Source of the DNA: Solirubrobacter sp963848475
GTDB taxonomy: Bacteria > Actinomycetota > Thermoleophilia > Solirubrobacterales > Solirubrobacteraceae
Direction of reading: 5' to 3'
Length of the DNA: 64,000 nt
NCBI GenBank assembly: GCA_963848475.1
Contig: CAWKDW010000009.1
Coordinates: 1 to 64,000, forward strand
The notes under the pieces were generated by a model. That model saw only the letters and a program-made list of their open reading frames with translations, searched no databases and had not been told where the DNA came from. Both the position numbers and the translations under genes were made by a program. Of this stretch, positions 36,929-45,832 are shown piece after piece (the stretch's first letter is position 1; every line of letters starts with the position of its first letter).

Positions 36929-38229
36929 ACCCGCCCCAGCAGCACGCGCCGCTCGGCCGGCGGCTCGGGGCTGACGTGCACGGCGGACAGCAGCGCGGTC
37001 GCGGCCTCGACGGCGCTCACGTCACCGCGGGCGTGGACGACCGCCAGCGGCCGGTCCGGGCCGACCTCGGCCCCGATCGGCGCGACGTGCGAGAGGCCGA
37101 CCGAGTAGTCGATCTGATCGTCCTCGCGCCGGCGGTTGCCGCCCAGGCCGGTGACGACGAGGCCGACCGCGCGGGCGTCGACGCCGACCACGTAGCCGGG
37201 GCGCTCGGGCGCGACGGGGCGCGTGACGCTGGCGTGTGGCAGGTACGAGCCCGGGTTCTCGAGCAGGTCGGCCGGCCCGCCCAGGGCCGTCACCATCGTC
37301 GCGAAACGCTCGGCCGCGCTGCCGTCGTCGAGGACGGCCTGGACCTGCGCGCGCGCTTGTTCGTCGTCAGCCGCCAGCCGCGCCTGGACGAGCGCGGCGG
37401 CCGCGAGCGCGGCCGTGACCTCGTGCAGCCGCGGCTCACGCGACGCGCCGGTCAGATGGTCGATCGACTCGCGCACCTCGAGCGCGTTGCCCGCCGTCGT
37501 GCCGAGCACCTCGTCCATGTCGGTGATCAGCGCGACGGTCTTCAGCCCGGCGCCGTTGGCCACCTCGACGAGCGCCTGCGCCAGCTTGTCGGCGTCCTCG
37601 CGGGCGGCCATGAAGGCGCCGGAGCCGGTCTTGACGTCGAGCACGAGCGCATCGAGGCCCTCGGCGAGCTTCTTGGACAGGATCGAGGCCACGATCAGCC
37701 CGATCGACTCGACCGTGCCGGTGGCGTCCCTGACCGCGTACAGACGGCGGTCGGCGGGCGCCAGGTCCGCGGTCTGGCCGACGATCGCGCAGCCGGCCTC
37801 GGCCACCACGCGCCGGATCACCTCGGTCGCCGGCGTCGACGCGTAGCCGGGGATGCTGTCGAGCTTGTCGAGCGTCCCGCCCGTGTGGCCGAGCCCGCGG
37901 CCGGAGATCATCGGCACGGCGGCGCCGCAGGCGGCGAGGACCGGGGCGAGGATCAGCGAGACCTTGTCGCCGACACCGCCCGTGGAGTGCTTGTCGAGCA
38001 CCGGCCGGCCCAGATCCCACTGCAGGACGGTGCCGGAGTCGCGCATCCCCTTGGTCAGCGCGATCCGCTCGTCGGCGTCCAGGCCCTTGAGGAAGAACGC
38101 CATCGCGAGCGCGCCGACCTGGGCGTCCGAGAGCCCGCCGTCGGTGATCCCGGCGACCAGGAAGGCGATCTCCTCGGCGCTGAGGGCCGCGCCGTCGCGC
38201 TTGGCGCGGATGATCTCTGGAGCGAGCAT
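36925..38229 (-). CDS. deoA: Thymidine/pyrimidine nucleoside phosphorylase
   Basis: A 434-aa enzyme that splits thymidine, deoxyuridine or uridine with phosphate. DKHSTGGVGDKVSLILAPVL binds phosphate and the family signature SGRGLGHTGGTLDKLDSIPG sits at residues 109-128. The C-terminal part (PVAPERPGYVVGVDARAVG) matches the all-beta domain. The size and domain pattern are normal for the pyrimidine phosphorylase group. The start is immediately beside the deoC stop (1 bp apart), and add follows with an overlap. The released sugar phosphate goes to DeoC. Confidence 0.9.
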   Translation of the reverse strand: MLAPEIIRAKRDGAALSAEEIAFLVAGITDGGLSDAQVGALAMAFFLKGLDADERIALTKGMRDSGTVLQWDLGRPVLDKHSTGGVGDKVSLILAPVLAACGAAVPMISGRGLGHTGGTLDKLDSIPGYASTPATEVIRRVVAEAGCAIVGQTADLAPADRRLYAVRDATGTVESIGLIVASILSKKLAEGLDALVLDVKTGSGAFMAAREDADKLAQALVEVANGAGLKTVALITDMDEVLGTTAGNALEVRESIDHLTGASREPRLHEVTAALAAAALVQARLAADDEQARAQVQAVLDDGSAAERFATMVTALGGPADLLENPGSYLPHASVTRPVAPERPGYVVGVDARAVGLVVTGLGGNRRREDDQIDYSVGLSHVAPIGAEVGPDRPLAVVHARGDVSAVEAATALLSAVHVSPEPPAERRVLLGRV

Positions 38230-38946
38230 CTAGTAGGTCCCCGTCGGGCGCTCGCCGAGCAGGTCCGCCAGCAGGCCGCTGGCGCCGAAGCGGAACGTCT
38301 GCGGCGTCGTCCAGCCCTCGCCCATCAGCTCGTCGGCCAGTTCGAGGTAGCGGCCGGCGTCCTCCGCGGTACGGACGCCGCCGGCGGCCTTGAAGCCGCC
38401 GTGACCCGCGGTGCGGATCGCCCCGAGCATCGGGCGCGCCGCGTCGAGCGTCGCCCCCGGTTGGAGCTTGCCCGTCGAGGTCTTCACGAAGTCGGCACCG
38501 AGGTCGAGCACGTCGGCGGCGGCCGAGCGGATCAGCTCCGGGCCGCCGAGCCGGCCGGTCTCGAGGATCACCTTGAGGATCGCTCCCTCTGAAGCCTCGC
38601 GGGTGGCGTTGACGACCTCGAGCGCGGCCACGCGATCGCCGGCCGCGTAGCGCTCGTACGGGAGGACGACGTCGATCTCGTCGGCGCCCGCGTCGACGGC
38701 CGCGCTGGTCTCCCGCGCCGCGGCCTCAGGATCGGGCGCACCGTGCGGGAAGTTGACCACGGTGGCGACGCGGACACCGGTCCGCTTGGCCTGGCGCACG
38801 AACGGCGCGTAGATGCAGACGGCGGCCACGCCCGCCTCGATCGCCTGCTCGCAGAGCGCGGCGATCACCTCGGGCGTGTCGTCGCTATTGAGGCTGGTCA
38901 GATCGATGAGCCCGACGGCTCGGCGCACCACGTCGTCACGTTGCAT
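38230..38946 (-). CDS. deoC: Deoxyribose-phosphate aldolase
   Basis: A 238-aa class I aldolase that splits 2-deoxyribose-5-phosphate to glyceraldehyde-3-phosphate and acetaldehyde. GADEIDVVLPYERY has the catalytic Asp; LKVILETGRLGG carries the proton-relay Lys; DFVKTSTGK contains the Schiff-base Lys155. The ATG at 38946 is preferred to a longer in-frame start because it lies at the normal family start. It overlaps the punA end by 11 bp. Together with deoA and punA it lets the cell use the sugar of imported deoxynucleosides. Confidence 0.9.
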   Translation of the reverse strand: MQRDDVVRRAVGLIDLTSLNSDDTPEVIAALCEQAIEAGVAAVCIYAPFVRQAKRTGVRVATVVNFPHGAPDPEAAARETSAAVDAGADEIDVVLPYERYAAGDRVAALEVVNATREASEGAILKVILETGRLGGPELIRSAAADVLDLGADFVKTSTGKLQPGATLDAARPMLGAIRTAGHGGFKAAGGVRTAEDAGRYLELADELMGEGWTTPQTFRFGASGLLADLLGERPTGTY

Positions 38947-39718
38947 AGTCCTCCGCGAATGTCTGGACGAGCCGCACGAGGTCGCGTGCCGCGATCTCCG
39001 CATTGCGCAGCGTCTGCTCGTGCGAGAGCTCCTCGCCGCCCATGCCCTCGGCGAGGTTCGTGATCGCCGAGACCGCGGCGACGCGCAGCCCGGCGTGGCG
39101 GGCGAGGATCACCTCGGGCACGGTAGACATTCCCACGGCATCCGCGCCGAGGGTCCGGAACATCCGGATCTCGGCCGGGGTCTCGAAGCTCGGCCCGGCG
39201 GTCGCCAGATAGACGCCCTCGGCCAGCTCCACGTCGAGCTTGCGCGCCGCGCCGCGCAACCGTTGCAGCAGCTCCGGGTCATAGGCGTCGCGCAGGCTCG
39301 GGAAGCGCGGGCCGACCGCGTCGTCGTTGGGTCCGGTCAGCGGGTTGACGCCCAGCAGGTTGATGTGGTCGCTGATCGCCATCAGGCGGCCGGGACCGAC
39401 CTCGGGCCGCAGCGACCCCGCCGCGTTGGTGAGCAGCAGCGCGTCCGCCCCAAGCCGCTTCAGCGTGCGGATCGGGACCCGCATCGCGCCCGGATCGCCG
39501 CCCTCGTAGACATGCTTGCGGCCCGCGAAGACCGCGACCGGCAGGCCGTTGAGCTCGCCGAAGGACAGCGTCCCGCCATGCCCGGCGACGCTCGGCCGCG
39601 GGAAGCCCTCGAGCTCCGCGTAGGGGAAGTGCGTGGTGTTTTCCAGCGCGTCCGCGAGCCCACCCAGCCCTGAGCCCAGCACGATCCCGACGCGCGGGGC
39701 GAAGCCGGTGAGCTTCAC
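38936..39718 (-). CDS. punA: Purine nucleoside phosphorylase
   Basis: A 260-aa trimeric-type (PNP class II, punA/DeoD-unrelated) phosphorylase. VGIVLGSGLGGLADALENTT opens the fold, SVAGHGGTLSFGELNG is the phosphate-binding segment, AVFAGRKHVYEG and LLLTNAAGSLRPEVGPG follow, and EGVYLATAGPSFETPAEIRM is the conserved E-G-x-Y-x-x-x-x-G-P-x-x-E-T signature with the base-binding Glu. VGMSTVPEVILARHAG and SAITNLAEGM finish it. It splits inosine and guanosine. GTG 39718 overlaps the Cdd stop by 4 bp; the frame is open upstream only as a shadow of the CYTH gene. Confidence 0.9.
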   Translation of the reverse strand: MKLTGFAPRVGIVLGSGLGGLADALENTTHFPYAELEGFPRPSVAGHGGTLSFGELNGLPVAVFAGRKHVYEGGDPGAMRVPIRTLKRLGADALLLTNAAGSLRPEVGPGRLMAISDHINLLGVNPLTGPNDDAVGPRFPSLRDAYDPELLQRLRGAARKLDVELAEGVYLATAGPSFETPAEIRMFRTLGADAVGMSTVPEVILARHAGLRVAAVSAITNLAEGMGGEELSHEQTLRNAEIAARDLVRLVQTFAEDYAT

Positions 39719-40624
39719 TGCGGCAGGAACTCGGGGCCGAAGGAGCGCGGCAGCAGCGCCTCGAGCGTCGTCGTCTGGCGCGCGCCGGTGCTCGCGCAGA
39801 GGTGGATCTCCGCCCTGGGCACGATGAACTCGCGCAGCCGCTGGCGGCAGCCGCCGCAGGGGACGCAGTAATCCACGCCGTCGGAGATCACCGCGACCTC
39901 GGTGATCCGCTTGCAGCCCGAGGCGATCAGCGCCCCGATCGCGGAGGCTTCCGCGCACTGCCCCTGCGGGTAGGCGGCGTTCTCGACGTTGGCGCCGACG
40001 TGGATCGAGCCGTCCTCGGCCCGCAATGCCGCGCCGACGCGGAAGCGGCTGTAGGGAGCGTGCGCGCGCTCCATCACCGCGCGGGCGGCCTCCACCAGCG
40101 CGGTCGAGCCGACGACCTGATCGGAGTAGGAGTTGCGCAGGATGCGCTCCGGAGCGATCTCGAGCGCCTCCGTCAGGCGCGTCACGCACTCGAGCTCGCC
40201 GGCGAGGTCGGAGCCGGCCGTCGCCACGCCCTCGAGCTCGACGAAGTTCCCGAGATCCTTGACGCGGTCGAGATGGATGCGGACGTTCTGCCACAGCAGC
40301 AGGTGGCGTTCCTTCTCGACCACCGCCAGCGATGCCCAGGCTCGACTCCAGCGCGGCGCACAGCGTCAGCGGGTCGTCGACGGGAATCAGCCGGTAGCGG
40401 CTCTCGCGCGCCTCGTCGGCGTCGACACGGTCGTACTGGATCAGCATCGCGCCGCCCGGCTCTTCCTCGCGGAGCTTCAGACGGCCTGTCGTGACCCGGA
40501 AGTAGGTGTCGCGTTGGCGAAGAAGCCCGCGATCCCGGGCACCGAGGCCGAGCACCACGGCCAGCGAGCGCTCAGGGTCCGGGTCCGACGCCTTCAGCTC
40601 GATGTTGCGGCGCGGCGCGGCCAT
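39715..40624 (-). CDS. cdd: CYTH-domain/cytidine deaminase fusion protein (one frameshift)
   Basis: The first part, from ATG 40624, reads RRNIELKASDPDPE, TYFRVTTGRLKLREEE, IQYDRVDADEARESRYRLI, then changes frame near 40325-40330 and continues VVEKERHLLLWQNVRIHLDR, VKDLGNFVELEGVA, ILRNSYSDQV. That is a full CYTH (CyaB/thiamine-triphosphatase-like) fold ending in the usual NSYSD motif. Without a stop or start codon the chain runs into a cytidine deaminase: ALVEAARAVMERAHAPYSRF, GQCAEASAIGAL and VDYCVPCGGCRQRL, with the zinc Cys-Ala-Glu and Cys-x-x-Cys. The join is 3-5 residues. Deamination of cytidine or deoxycytidine fits the operon. The CYTH job (tri- or polyphosphate) is unclear. GTG 40323 was probably not the true start of the second part. 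Confidence 0.8.
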
Positions 40625-40650
40625 TCGTTGACACTAGTACGTTCCTGGGC

Positions 40651-41280
40651 ATGGATGGGGTGACGGTGGTCGACCACGTGCTGCTCCGGCGGCTGCTTTC
40701 GATCCTGCGCGACAAGGACACGCCGCATCGCGTGTTCCGCGAGACCATGACCGACGCGGCACTGATCCTCGGCTACGAGTCGATGCGTTCGCTGCGGGGC
40801 GCCGAGACCTCGGTCGAGACGCCGCTCGAGACCACCACGGGCGTGACGCTCGCCGACGAGGTCTTCGTCGTCGCGATCCTGCGCGCGGGGCTCGGGCTCG
40901 TCGACGGCTTCCTGCGGCTGGTGCCGGAGGCGCGCGTCGGGCATCTCGGCATGTACCGCGACGAGGAGGCGCTACGCCCCGTCGGGTACTACGAGAACAT
41001 CCCGTCGGGGGTCGAGAACGCGGAGGTGTTCGTCGTCGACCCGATGCTGGCGACGGGCGGTTCCGGCGTTCAGGCGATCGCGCGCTTGAAGCGGGCGGGG
41101 GCGCAGCGGCTGCACTTCGTCTGCCTGGTCGCGGCGCCCGAGGGCGTCGAGGCGCTCCAGGCGGCGCACCCCGACGTCAGCATCACCACGGCCACGATCG
41201 ACCGGGAACTGGACTCCAACGGCTACATCCGCCCTGGGCTGGGCGACGCGGGCGACCGCATCTTCGGCACCGATCGCTGA
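40651..41280 (+). CDS. upp: Uracil phosphoribosyltransferase
   Basis: A 209-aa enzyme that makes UMP from uracil and PRPP. Family parts are RRLLSILRDKDTPHRVFRET, VAILRAGLGLVDGFLRLVP, the PRPP loop VFVVDPMLATGGSGVQAI, and the uracil-binding YIRPGLGDAGDRIFGT at the end. The size is normal. It is divergent from the salvage operon with 26 bp between start codons, so both promoters must overlap or the messages must have very short leaders. A perfect 8-bp hairpin follows directly after its stop. Confidence 0.92.
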   Translation: MDGVTVVDHVLLRRLLSILRDKDTPHRVFRETMTDAALILGYESMRSLRGAETSVETPLETTTGVTLADEVFVVAILRAGLGLVDGFLRLVPEARVGHLGMYRDEEALRPVGYYENIPSGVENAEVFVVDPMLATGGSGVQAIARLKRAGAQRLHFVCLVAAPEGVEALQAAHPDVSITTATIDRELDSNGYIRPGLGDAGDRIFGTDR

Positions 41281-41304
41281 GGTTTGTCGCAGAGCGGACA
41301 AACC
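41281..41304 (+). terminator. Hairpin immediately after upp
   Basis: GGTTTGTC (41281-41288) and GACAAACC (41297-41304) are perfect inverted copies with an 8-nt loop, beginning at the base after the upp stop. Confidence 0.6.
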
Positions 41305-41354
41305 CGTTATGGTTGCGCCACGCTGGCCCCCTGAGTGCGGAGGAAGTCTCCCCG

Positions 41355-41537
41355 ATGGCCTACATGCAGTGCCCTGAGTGCAAGCTGACGGTGCCGGCGA
41401 CGGCAACCTACCTGCGCGGTGATCAGTGCCCGCGCTGCCTCACGACGATGGAGCCTCGCGACCGGTTCCGGACCGCCGCGATGGTCGGCGCCTCGATCGA
41501 GCGGCCTGCGCCGCCGGCCGTCGCTCCACCCGGCTGA
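41355..41537 (+). CDS. Small zinc-ribbon protein
   Basis: A 60-aa protein with two CxxC pairs, MQCPECKLTV and DQCPRCLTTM, 18 residues apart, then a flexible Pro/Ala tail (RPAPPAVAPPG). Many actinobacteria carry such short zinc ribbons of unknown job; some are stress- or translation-associated. The ATG at 41355 is the only suitable start. The gap to the FKBP gene is 52 bp, so it may be the first gene of a two-gene unit. Confidence 0.65.
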   Translation: MAYMQCPECKLTVPATATYLRGDQCPRCLTTMEPRDRFRTAAMVGASIERPAPPAVAPPG

Positions 41538-41589
41538 GTCACGAATTCCGGCACATTCACAGGCGGAAGGGCTACCCTTGCCAGCCGCC

Positions 41590-42192
41590 ATGCGCCGACA
41601 CTTTCTGATTGCACCCATGCTGGTCGCCGTGCTCGCCTTCTCGGCGTGCGGTGACGACTCCTCGTCCTCTGACGAGACCGCCGCCGCTCCGACGGAGGTC
41701 GCCACGGAGGTGCCCACCGAGGTGGCCACCGAAGCCCCGACCGAGGAAGCCCCCGCCGTCGACCCCAGCGAGATCAGCCAGGGCGACGCCGGCGTGAAGG
41801 TCACCGGTGATCTCGGCGAGGCCCCGAAGATCGAGGTCCCCAAGAACGCCGAGGCGCCCACCAGCCTGCTGATCAAGGACCTCAAGAAGGGCACCGGCCC
41901 GAAGGCGACGGCGGGGCAGAACGTCAGCGTGCAGTACTCCGGCGCGCTGCTCAAGGACGGCTCGAAGTTCGACGCCTCCTGGGACCGCGGCGGTCAGCCG
42001 TTCGACTTCGCGCTCGGCCAGGGCATGGTCATCCCGGGTTGGGACCAGGGTGTCGAGGGCATGCAGAAGGGCGGCCGTCGCCTGCTCGTGATCCCGCCCG
42101 AGCTCGCCTACGGCGCCAGCGGCTCCGGCCCGATCGGCCCGAACGAGCCGCTCGTCTTCGTCGTCGACATGGAGAACATCACCAGTCCGTAG
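41590..42192 (+). CDS. FKBP-type peptidyl-prolyl isomerase lipoprotein
   Basis: A 200-aa protein. The lipobox AFSAC puts the lipid Cys at residue 20. A Ser/Thr/Glu-rich spacer (repeats of PTEVATE) covers 24-60. The FKBP domain, about 92-200, has the usual order: LLIKDLKKGTG, VSVQYSGALLKDG, FDASWDRGGQPFDFALGQGM, VIPGWDQGVEGMQKGGRRLL, and IPPELAYGASGSGPIGPNEP. The YG and IPP residues of the active pocket are all present. It should act on the outer side of the membrane on proline bonds in secreted proteins. A short hairpin separates it from the convergent TetR gene. Confidence 0.9.
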   Translation: MRRHFLIAPMLVAVLAFSACGDDSSSSDETAAAPTEVATEVPTEVATEAPTEEAPAVDPSEISQGDAGVKVTGDLGEAPKIEVPKNAEAPTSLLIKDLKKGTGPKATAGQNVSVQYSGALLKDGSKFDASWDRGGQPFDFALGQGMVIPGWDQGVEGMQKGGRRLLVIPPELAYGASGSGPIGPNEPLVFVVDMENITSP

Positions 42193-42228
42193 GTGAGTCC
42201 GCGAAGCGATTCACCAAGCGACCGAAGC

Positions 42229-42245
42229 AGCGGACGCAGTCCGCT
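42229..42245. terminator. Small hairpin between convergent genes
   Basis: AGCGGAC (42229-42235) and GTCCGCT (42239-42245) form a 7-bp stem with a 3-nt loop. It sits between FKBP (ending 42192) and the minus-strand regulator (ending 42244). Confidence 0.4.
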
Positions 42246-42843
42246 AGCGAGGATCGCCCTGTTCGGTGGCCAGCACGGCGCCGAGCAGTGTCGCCAGCAG
42301 CAAGGCATGGAGCGTCTGCCGGTCGAGGTCTCGATGTTTGACCCAGTCCAGGCAGGCGCCATCCATGAAACCCAACCAGCCTCGCACCGCGGTCCGCAGG
42401 ATCGGCGAGGCCGGTTGATCCCCGCGTAGGCCGTCGACGATGCGCTGCGCGGTGTCGCCGCGCACGCGGTCGAGCATCATCCGCACCTCGGGCACCGCGC
42501 CCGCCGAGCGGATCATCTTGTCGTAGCTGCTCGCGTTCTCCTCGATCCAGCCCAGGTAGGCATCGAGCGAGCTCGACAGCTGCTCCAGCGGCGGCAGCGA
42601 CGGATCTGGCGCCGTCCGCCGCGCCAACTCCTCCGCCTTCTCCTCCAGCGTGGCGACGAAGTACGCCTCCTTGGAGGGGAAGTAGTGGTACAGCAGCGCC
42701 TTCGAGATCCCCGCCTCTTTGGCGATCCTCGCCATCGACAACTCGCCGTAGTCGTGGCTCGTGAACAGCTCCGCGCCGATCTCGAGCAGCCGCCGCCGGC
42801 GCTCGTCCACATCCAGGCGCGTATAGGCGGGGCCGCCGGACAT
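42244..42843 (-). CDS. TetR-family transcriptional regulator
   Basis: A 199-aa regulator. The N-terminal DERRRRLLEIGAELFTSHDY, then GELSMARIAKEAGISKALLY and HYFPSKEAYFVATL, forms the TetR helix-turn-helix with the YHYFP box. The rest is an all-helical ligand domain (AYLGWIEENASSYDKMIRSA). It is divergent from the DUF2339 gene (start 42944), with 100 bp between the two starts, and may control that gene. The effector is unknown. ATG 42843 is preferred to longer alternatives because it sits before the conserved helix 1. Confidence 0.85.
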   Translation of the reverse strand: MSGGPAYTRLDVDERRRRLLEIGAELFTSHDYGELSMARIAKEAGISKALLYHYFPSKEAYFVATLEEKAEELARRTAPDPSLPPLEQLSSSLDAYLGWIEENASSYDKMIRSAGAVPEVRMMLDRVRGDTAQRIVDGLRGDQPASPILRTAVRGWLGFMDGACLDWVKHRDLDRQTLHALLLATLLGAVLATEQGDPR

Positions 42844-42943
42844 GGCCGGAACGTTAGCTGACCATCGGTTGATAACGGTGTAACCCTCGCCTTCGTTCGA
42901 CGTAGATGGCCGTATCGACCAGCGGTCAACAGAAGGAGAGAGC

Positions 42944-45079
42944 ATGGTTGCGGACCGGATCGGCGCCCTCGAGGAGCGCGTGGCCGCGCTCGAAGGACGG
43001 CGACGAGATTGGGATCCGTCGCGTCCGGAGGCGCCGCTCGCCGGGGCGCGCTTCATTCGCGACGCGGGCGATGAGCCGACGTACCCGGCGAGCGGGGCGC
43101 CGCCGGCGTCCGCCACCGAGTCGCGCCCTGCGCCCTCCGCGCCGGCCGCGAGCCGCCCGACCCCGCGCACGGCCAACCGAGATCTCGAGGACTTCGTCGG
43201 CGGCAGCGTGCTCGCCTGGCTCGGCGGCGTCGCCGTCCTCGCCGGGCTCGCGTTCCTGCTCACGATGGCCGTCTCACGCGGCTGGATCGGCGAGGGTGCG
43301 CGGACCGCGCTCGCGGCCGTCCTGTCGCTCGGGCTCCTCGGCGTCGGCGTCTGGCTGCGCGAGCGCCGCGGCACCACCGACGCCGCGCTCGCCGCCGCCG
43401 CCGTGGGGATCGCGGGGACGTTCGGCACGCTCGTCGTCGCCGGGCCCGTCTACCACCTCGTCCCCGCCCCGTTGGCCTTCGCGGCCGCGTTCGCCACCGG
43501 CGCCTTCGCGACGCTGCTCGCGACGCGCTGGAACGCGCAGGCCATCGGCTGGCTCGGCCTGCTCGGGGCGCTGTCGGCGCCGCTCGCGCTAGGCGCGCTC
43601 GACGGCGGCGGGATGGCGTTCCTCGCCCTCGCCTACGCCGCAACCGTCGGCGTGCTCGTGTGGCAGCGCTGGACGACGCTCGCCGCCTTCGCCTCCTTCA
43701 TCGCGGCGGCGCAGTGGCTGGCCTGGGTGTTCGCCGGTGCCTCCAGCCTCGCGAGCACGTCGACGCTCGTCGTCTTCGGCGCGCTCACCGCCGCGCTGGC
43801 GCTCGGGTTCGAAGCTCGCCGGCCGGGTCTGCACCGGGTCCTGATCGGCCCCGAGGCGCGCCCCTTCATGAACCGGTTCGCGGTCGTACTGCTGGGGCTC
43901 AACGCCCTGCTCCTCGCGGGCGCCGGCTGGGCGGTCCTCGGCGGCCCGGCCTGGCTCGGCACGCTCGCGCTCGCCCACATCGGGCTCGGCCTTGCGGCCA
44001 CGCGCTCGCGGCGCAGCTCCCGCGCGCTCGCGCTGGTCGTGCTCGCGATCGGCGTCGTGCTCGCCAATATCTACTTCGCCGCGATCGCCACCGGCCTGCC
44101 GCTGGTGATCGGCTGGGCCGTGTCCTCGCTCCCGTTCGCCGCCCTGCTCGGTGCCCGCCAGCCCGGCCGCGACGCGCGGATCGTGGACGCCGTGATCGGC
44201 CGCCCGGAAGGCGAAGCCGAGTTCCGCGCCGATCGCATCCTCGCGATGGCCGGCCTGTTCGGCCAGATCGCCCTGGCCGCCTTCCAGGGGCTGCTGGTCG
44301 ACGCGCGGCCGGAGGATCTCGCCGGCGGCTTCGCGCCCGGCTCTGCGCTCGTCGCCGCGGCGACGCTCGCCGTCGTCGCGTGGGCCTGCGCCCGGCTCGC
44401 CGGCCCGACCTGGCGCGCCGGACTCGACACGCTCGCGCTGGCCGCCGTCGCGCACTTCACCGGCCTCGCGCTCGAGGGCTCGGCGCTCACCGCGGCGCTG
44501 GCCGCCGAGGCGCTCGCGCTCGCCGGGCTCGCCCGCCGCAACGACGACCGGCTCACCGCGTGGGCCGCGCTCGGCTTCGCCGGCATGGCGCTGGCGCACG
44601 CCCTCGTCACGCTGGCAGCGCCGATCGCGCTGCTCGACGGGCTCGACGCCCCGCTGGCCGCCGCCGGCGCGCTCGTGGCCGTCTCCGCCGCCATCTTCGC
44701 GGTCAGCCGCGCCCCGCTCGGCGATCCGGACGCGGGACGCGGCCTGCGCGCCGTCGCGGCGCTCACGCTTCTCTACCTCGCCTCCGTCGAGGTCGTGACG
44801 GCGGCCGGCCCGACGCTCAGCGGGCAGACGGCGCTGAGCGTGCTGTGGGCGCTCGCAGGCGTCGGCGCACTGATCTACGGCCTGCTCAAAGACGACCGCG
44901 GACTGCGCCAGGGCGCGCTCGCGCTGCTCGGCGTGACGATCGCGAAGGTCTTCCTCTACGACATGGCTTCGCTGGACTCGATGGCGCGCGTCGGCTCCCT
45001 GATCGGGCTCGGGATCTTGCTGCTATGCGGCGCCTTCGCGTGGCAGCGGGTCCGTCCGAGGGGCGCGGGGGTGCGCTGA
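42944..45079 (+). CDS. DUF2339 polytopic membrane protein
   Basis: A 711-aa protein. AAGGAGAG precedes the ATG. A coiled coil at 5-20 (RIGALEERVAALEGRR) and a Pro/Ala linker lead to about 20 hydrophobic helices from residue 88 onward (SVLAWLGGVAVLAGLAFLLT and more), with the DUF2339 signature of a Gly-rich first helix and short polar loops. The final helix (GLGILLLCGAFAWQRVR) is typical. Proteins of this family are about 700-900 aa and of unknown function, often near regulators. A TetR gene lies divergently upstream. Confidence 0.82.
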   Translation: MVADRIGALEERVAALEGRRRDWDPSRPEAPLAGARFIRDAGDEPTYPASGAPPASATESRPAPSAPAASRPTPRTANRDLEDFVGGSVLAWLGGVAVLAGLAFLLTMAVSRGWIGEGARTALAAVLSLGLLGVGVWLRERRGTTDAALAAAAVGIAGTFGTLVVAGPVYHLVPAPLAFAAAFATGAFATLLATRWNAQAIGWLGLLGALSAPLALGALDGGGMAFLALAYAATVGVLVWQRWTTLAAFASFIAAAQWLAWVFAGASSLASTSTLVVFGALTAALALGFEARRPGLHRVLIGPEARPFMNRFAVVLLGLNALLLAGAGWAVLGGPAWLGTLALAHIGLGLAATRSRRSSRALALVVLAIGVVLANIYFAAIATGLPLVIGWAVSSLPFAALLGARQPGRDARIVDAVIGRPEGEAEFRADRILAMAGLFGQIALAAFQGLLVDARPEDLAGGFAPGSALVAAATLAVVAWACARLAGPTWRAGLDTLALAAVAHFTGLALEGSALTAALAAEALALAGLARRNDDRLTAWAALGFAGMALAHALVTLAAPIALLDGLDAPLAAAGALVAVSAAIFAVSRAPLGDPDAGRGLRAVAALTLLYLASVEVVTAAGPTLSGQTALSVLWALAGVGALIYGLLKDDRGLRQGALALLGVTIAKVFLYDMASLDSMARVGSLIGLGILLLCGAFAWQRVRPRGAGVR

Positions 45080-45091
45080 CGCGCCCTACAG

Positions 45092-45832
45092 TTGGACGTG
45101 TTGAACCAACCCCCGCCCTCTCCGCGACACCCCACCTCCGATGACGAGGAGCTGCTCGAAGCGGAGACCACCGCGGTCCTCTCCGAGTACACGGATGCGC
45201 AGCGCCTGCTGCGCATCCAGGACGAGCTGCGAGCCGGCTTCAGCGCCCTCGCGCACGTCGGCAAGGCGGTGTCGATCTTCGGCTCCGCCCGCACCCCGCG
45301 CGACCATCCCCGCTACGAGGCCGCGCGCAAGCTGGCGCGGGAACTGGGCGAGGAGGGCTACGCGATCATCACCGGCGGCGGCCCCGGGATCATGGAGGCC
45401 GCCAACCGCGGGGCGCGCGAGGCGGGGGCGATCTCGGTCGGCCTCGGGATCGAGCTCCCGCACGAGCAGTCGCTGAACGAGTACGTCGACATCGGCGTGA
45501 CGTTCCACTACTTCTTCACGCGCAAGGTCATGTTCGTCCGCTACGCGAGCGGGTTCGTCGTGTTCCCGGGCGGGTTCGGGACGCTCGACGAGGCCTTCGA
45601 GGCGGCGACGCTGCGCCAGACGCACAAGATCCGCTCATTCCCGGTCGTGCTGTTCGACTCGGGCTACTGGAGCGGGCTGATGGACTGGCTCGAGGACACC
45701 GCGCGGCGCGAGGGCAACATCGCCGAGTCCGACGTCCAGTCGCTGCTGGTGACCGATGACTTCAACGACGTGCGCGCCGCCCTGGACACGGTCGATCACC
45801 GGCGTCCGCGGCGCATGCGCCGCGCTTCCTGA
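45092..45832 (+). CDS. LOG-family protein (lysine decarboxylase-like nucleotide-phosphate hydrolase)
   Basis: A 246-aa protein. VSIFGSARTPRDHPRYEAAR opens the fold; YAIITGGGPGIMEAANRGAR and the catalytic motif FVVFPGGFGTLDEAFEAATL (PGGxGTxxE) define the LOG group. Members split cytokinin or other nucleotide monophosphates, or act in unknown ways. The start could be TTG 45092, GTG 45098 or a later codon; no clear Shine-Dalgarno decides it. It is 12 bp after the DUF2339 gene and could share its transcript. The tail (HRRPRRMRR) is basic. Confidence 0.85.
   Translation: MDVLNQPPPSPRHPTSDDEELLEAETTAVLSEYTDAQRLLRIQDELRAGFSALAHVGKAVSIFGSARTPRDHPRYEAARKLARELGEEGYAIITGGGPGIMEAANRGAREAGAISVGLGIELPHEQSLNEYVDIGVTFHYFFTRKVMFVRYASGFVVFPGGFGTLDEAFEAATLRQTHKIRSFPVVLFDSGYWSGLMDWLEDTARREGNIAESDVQSLLVTDDFNDVRAALDTVDHRRPRRMRRAS

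Noticed and set aside
40628..40656. TTGACA as a -35 element for upp
   Set aside because: The matching -10 position falls on the start codon itself and has no TATAAT-like sequence.
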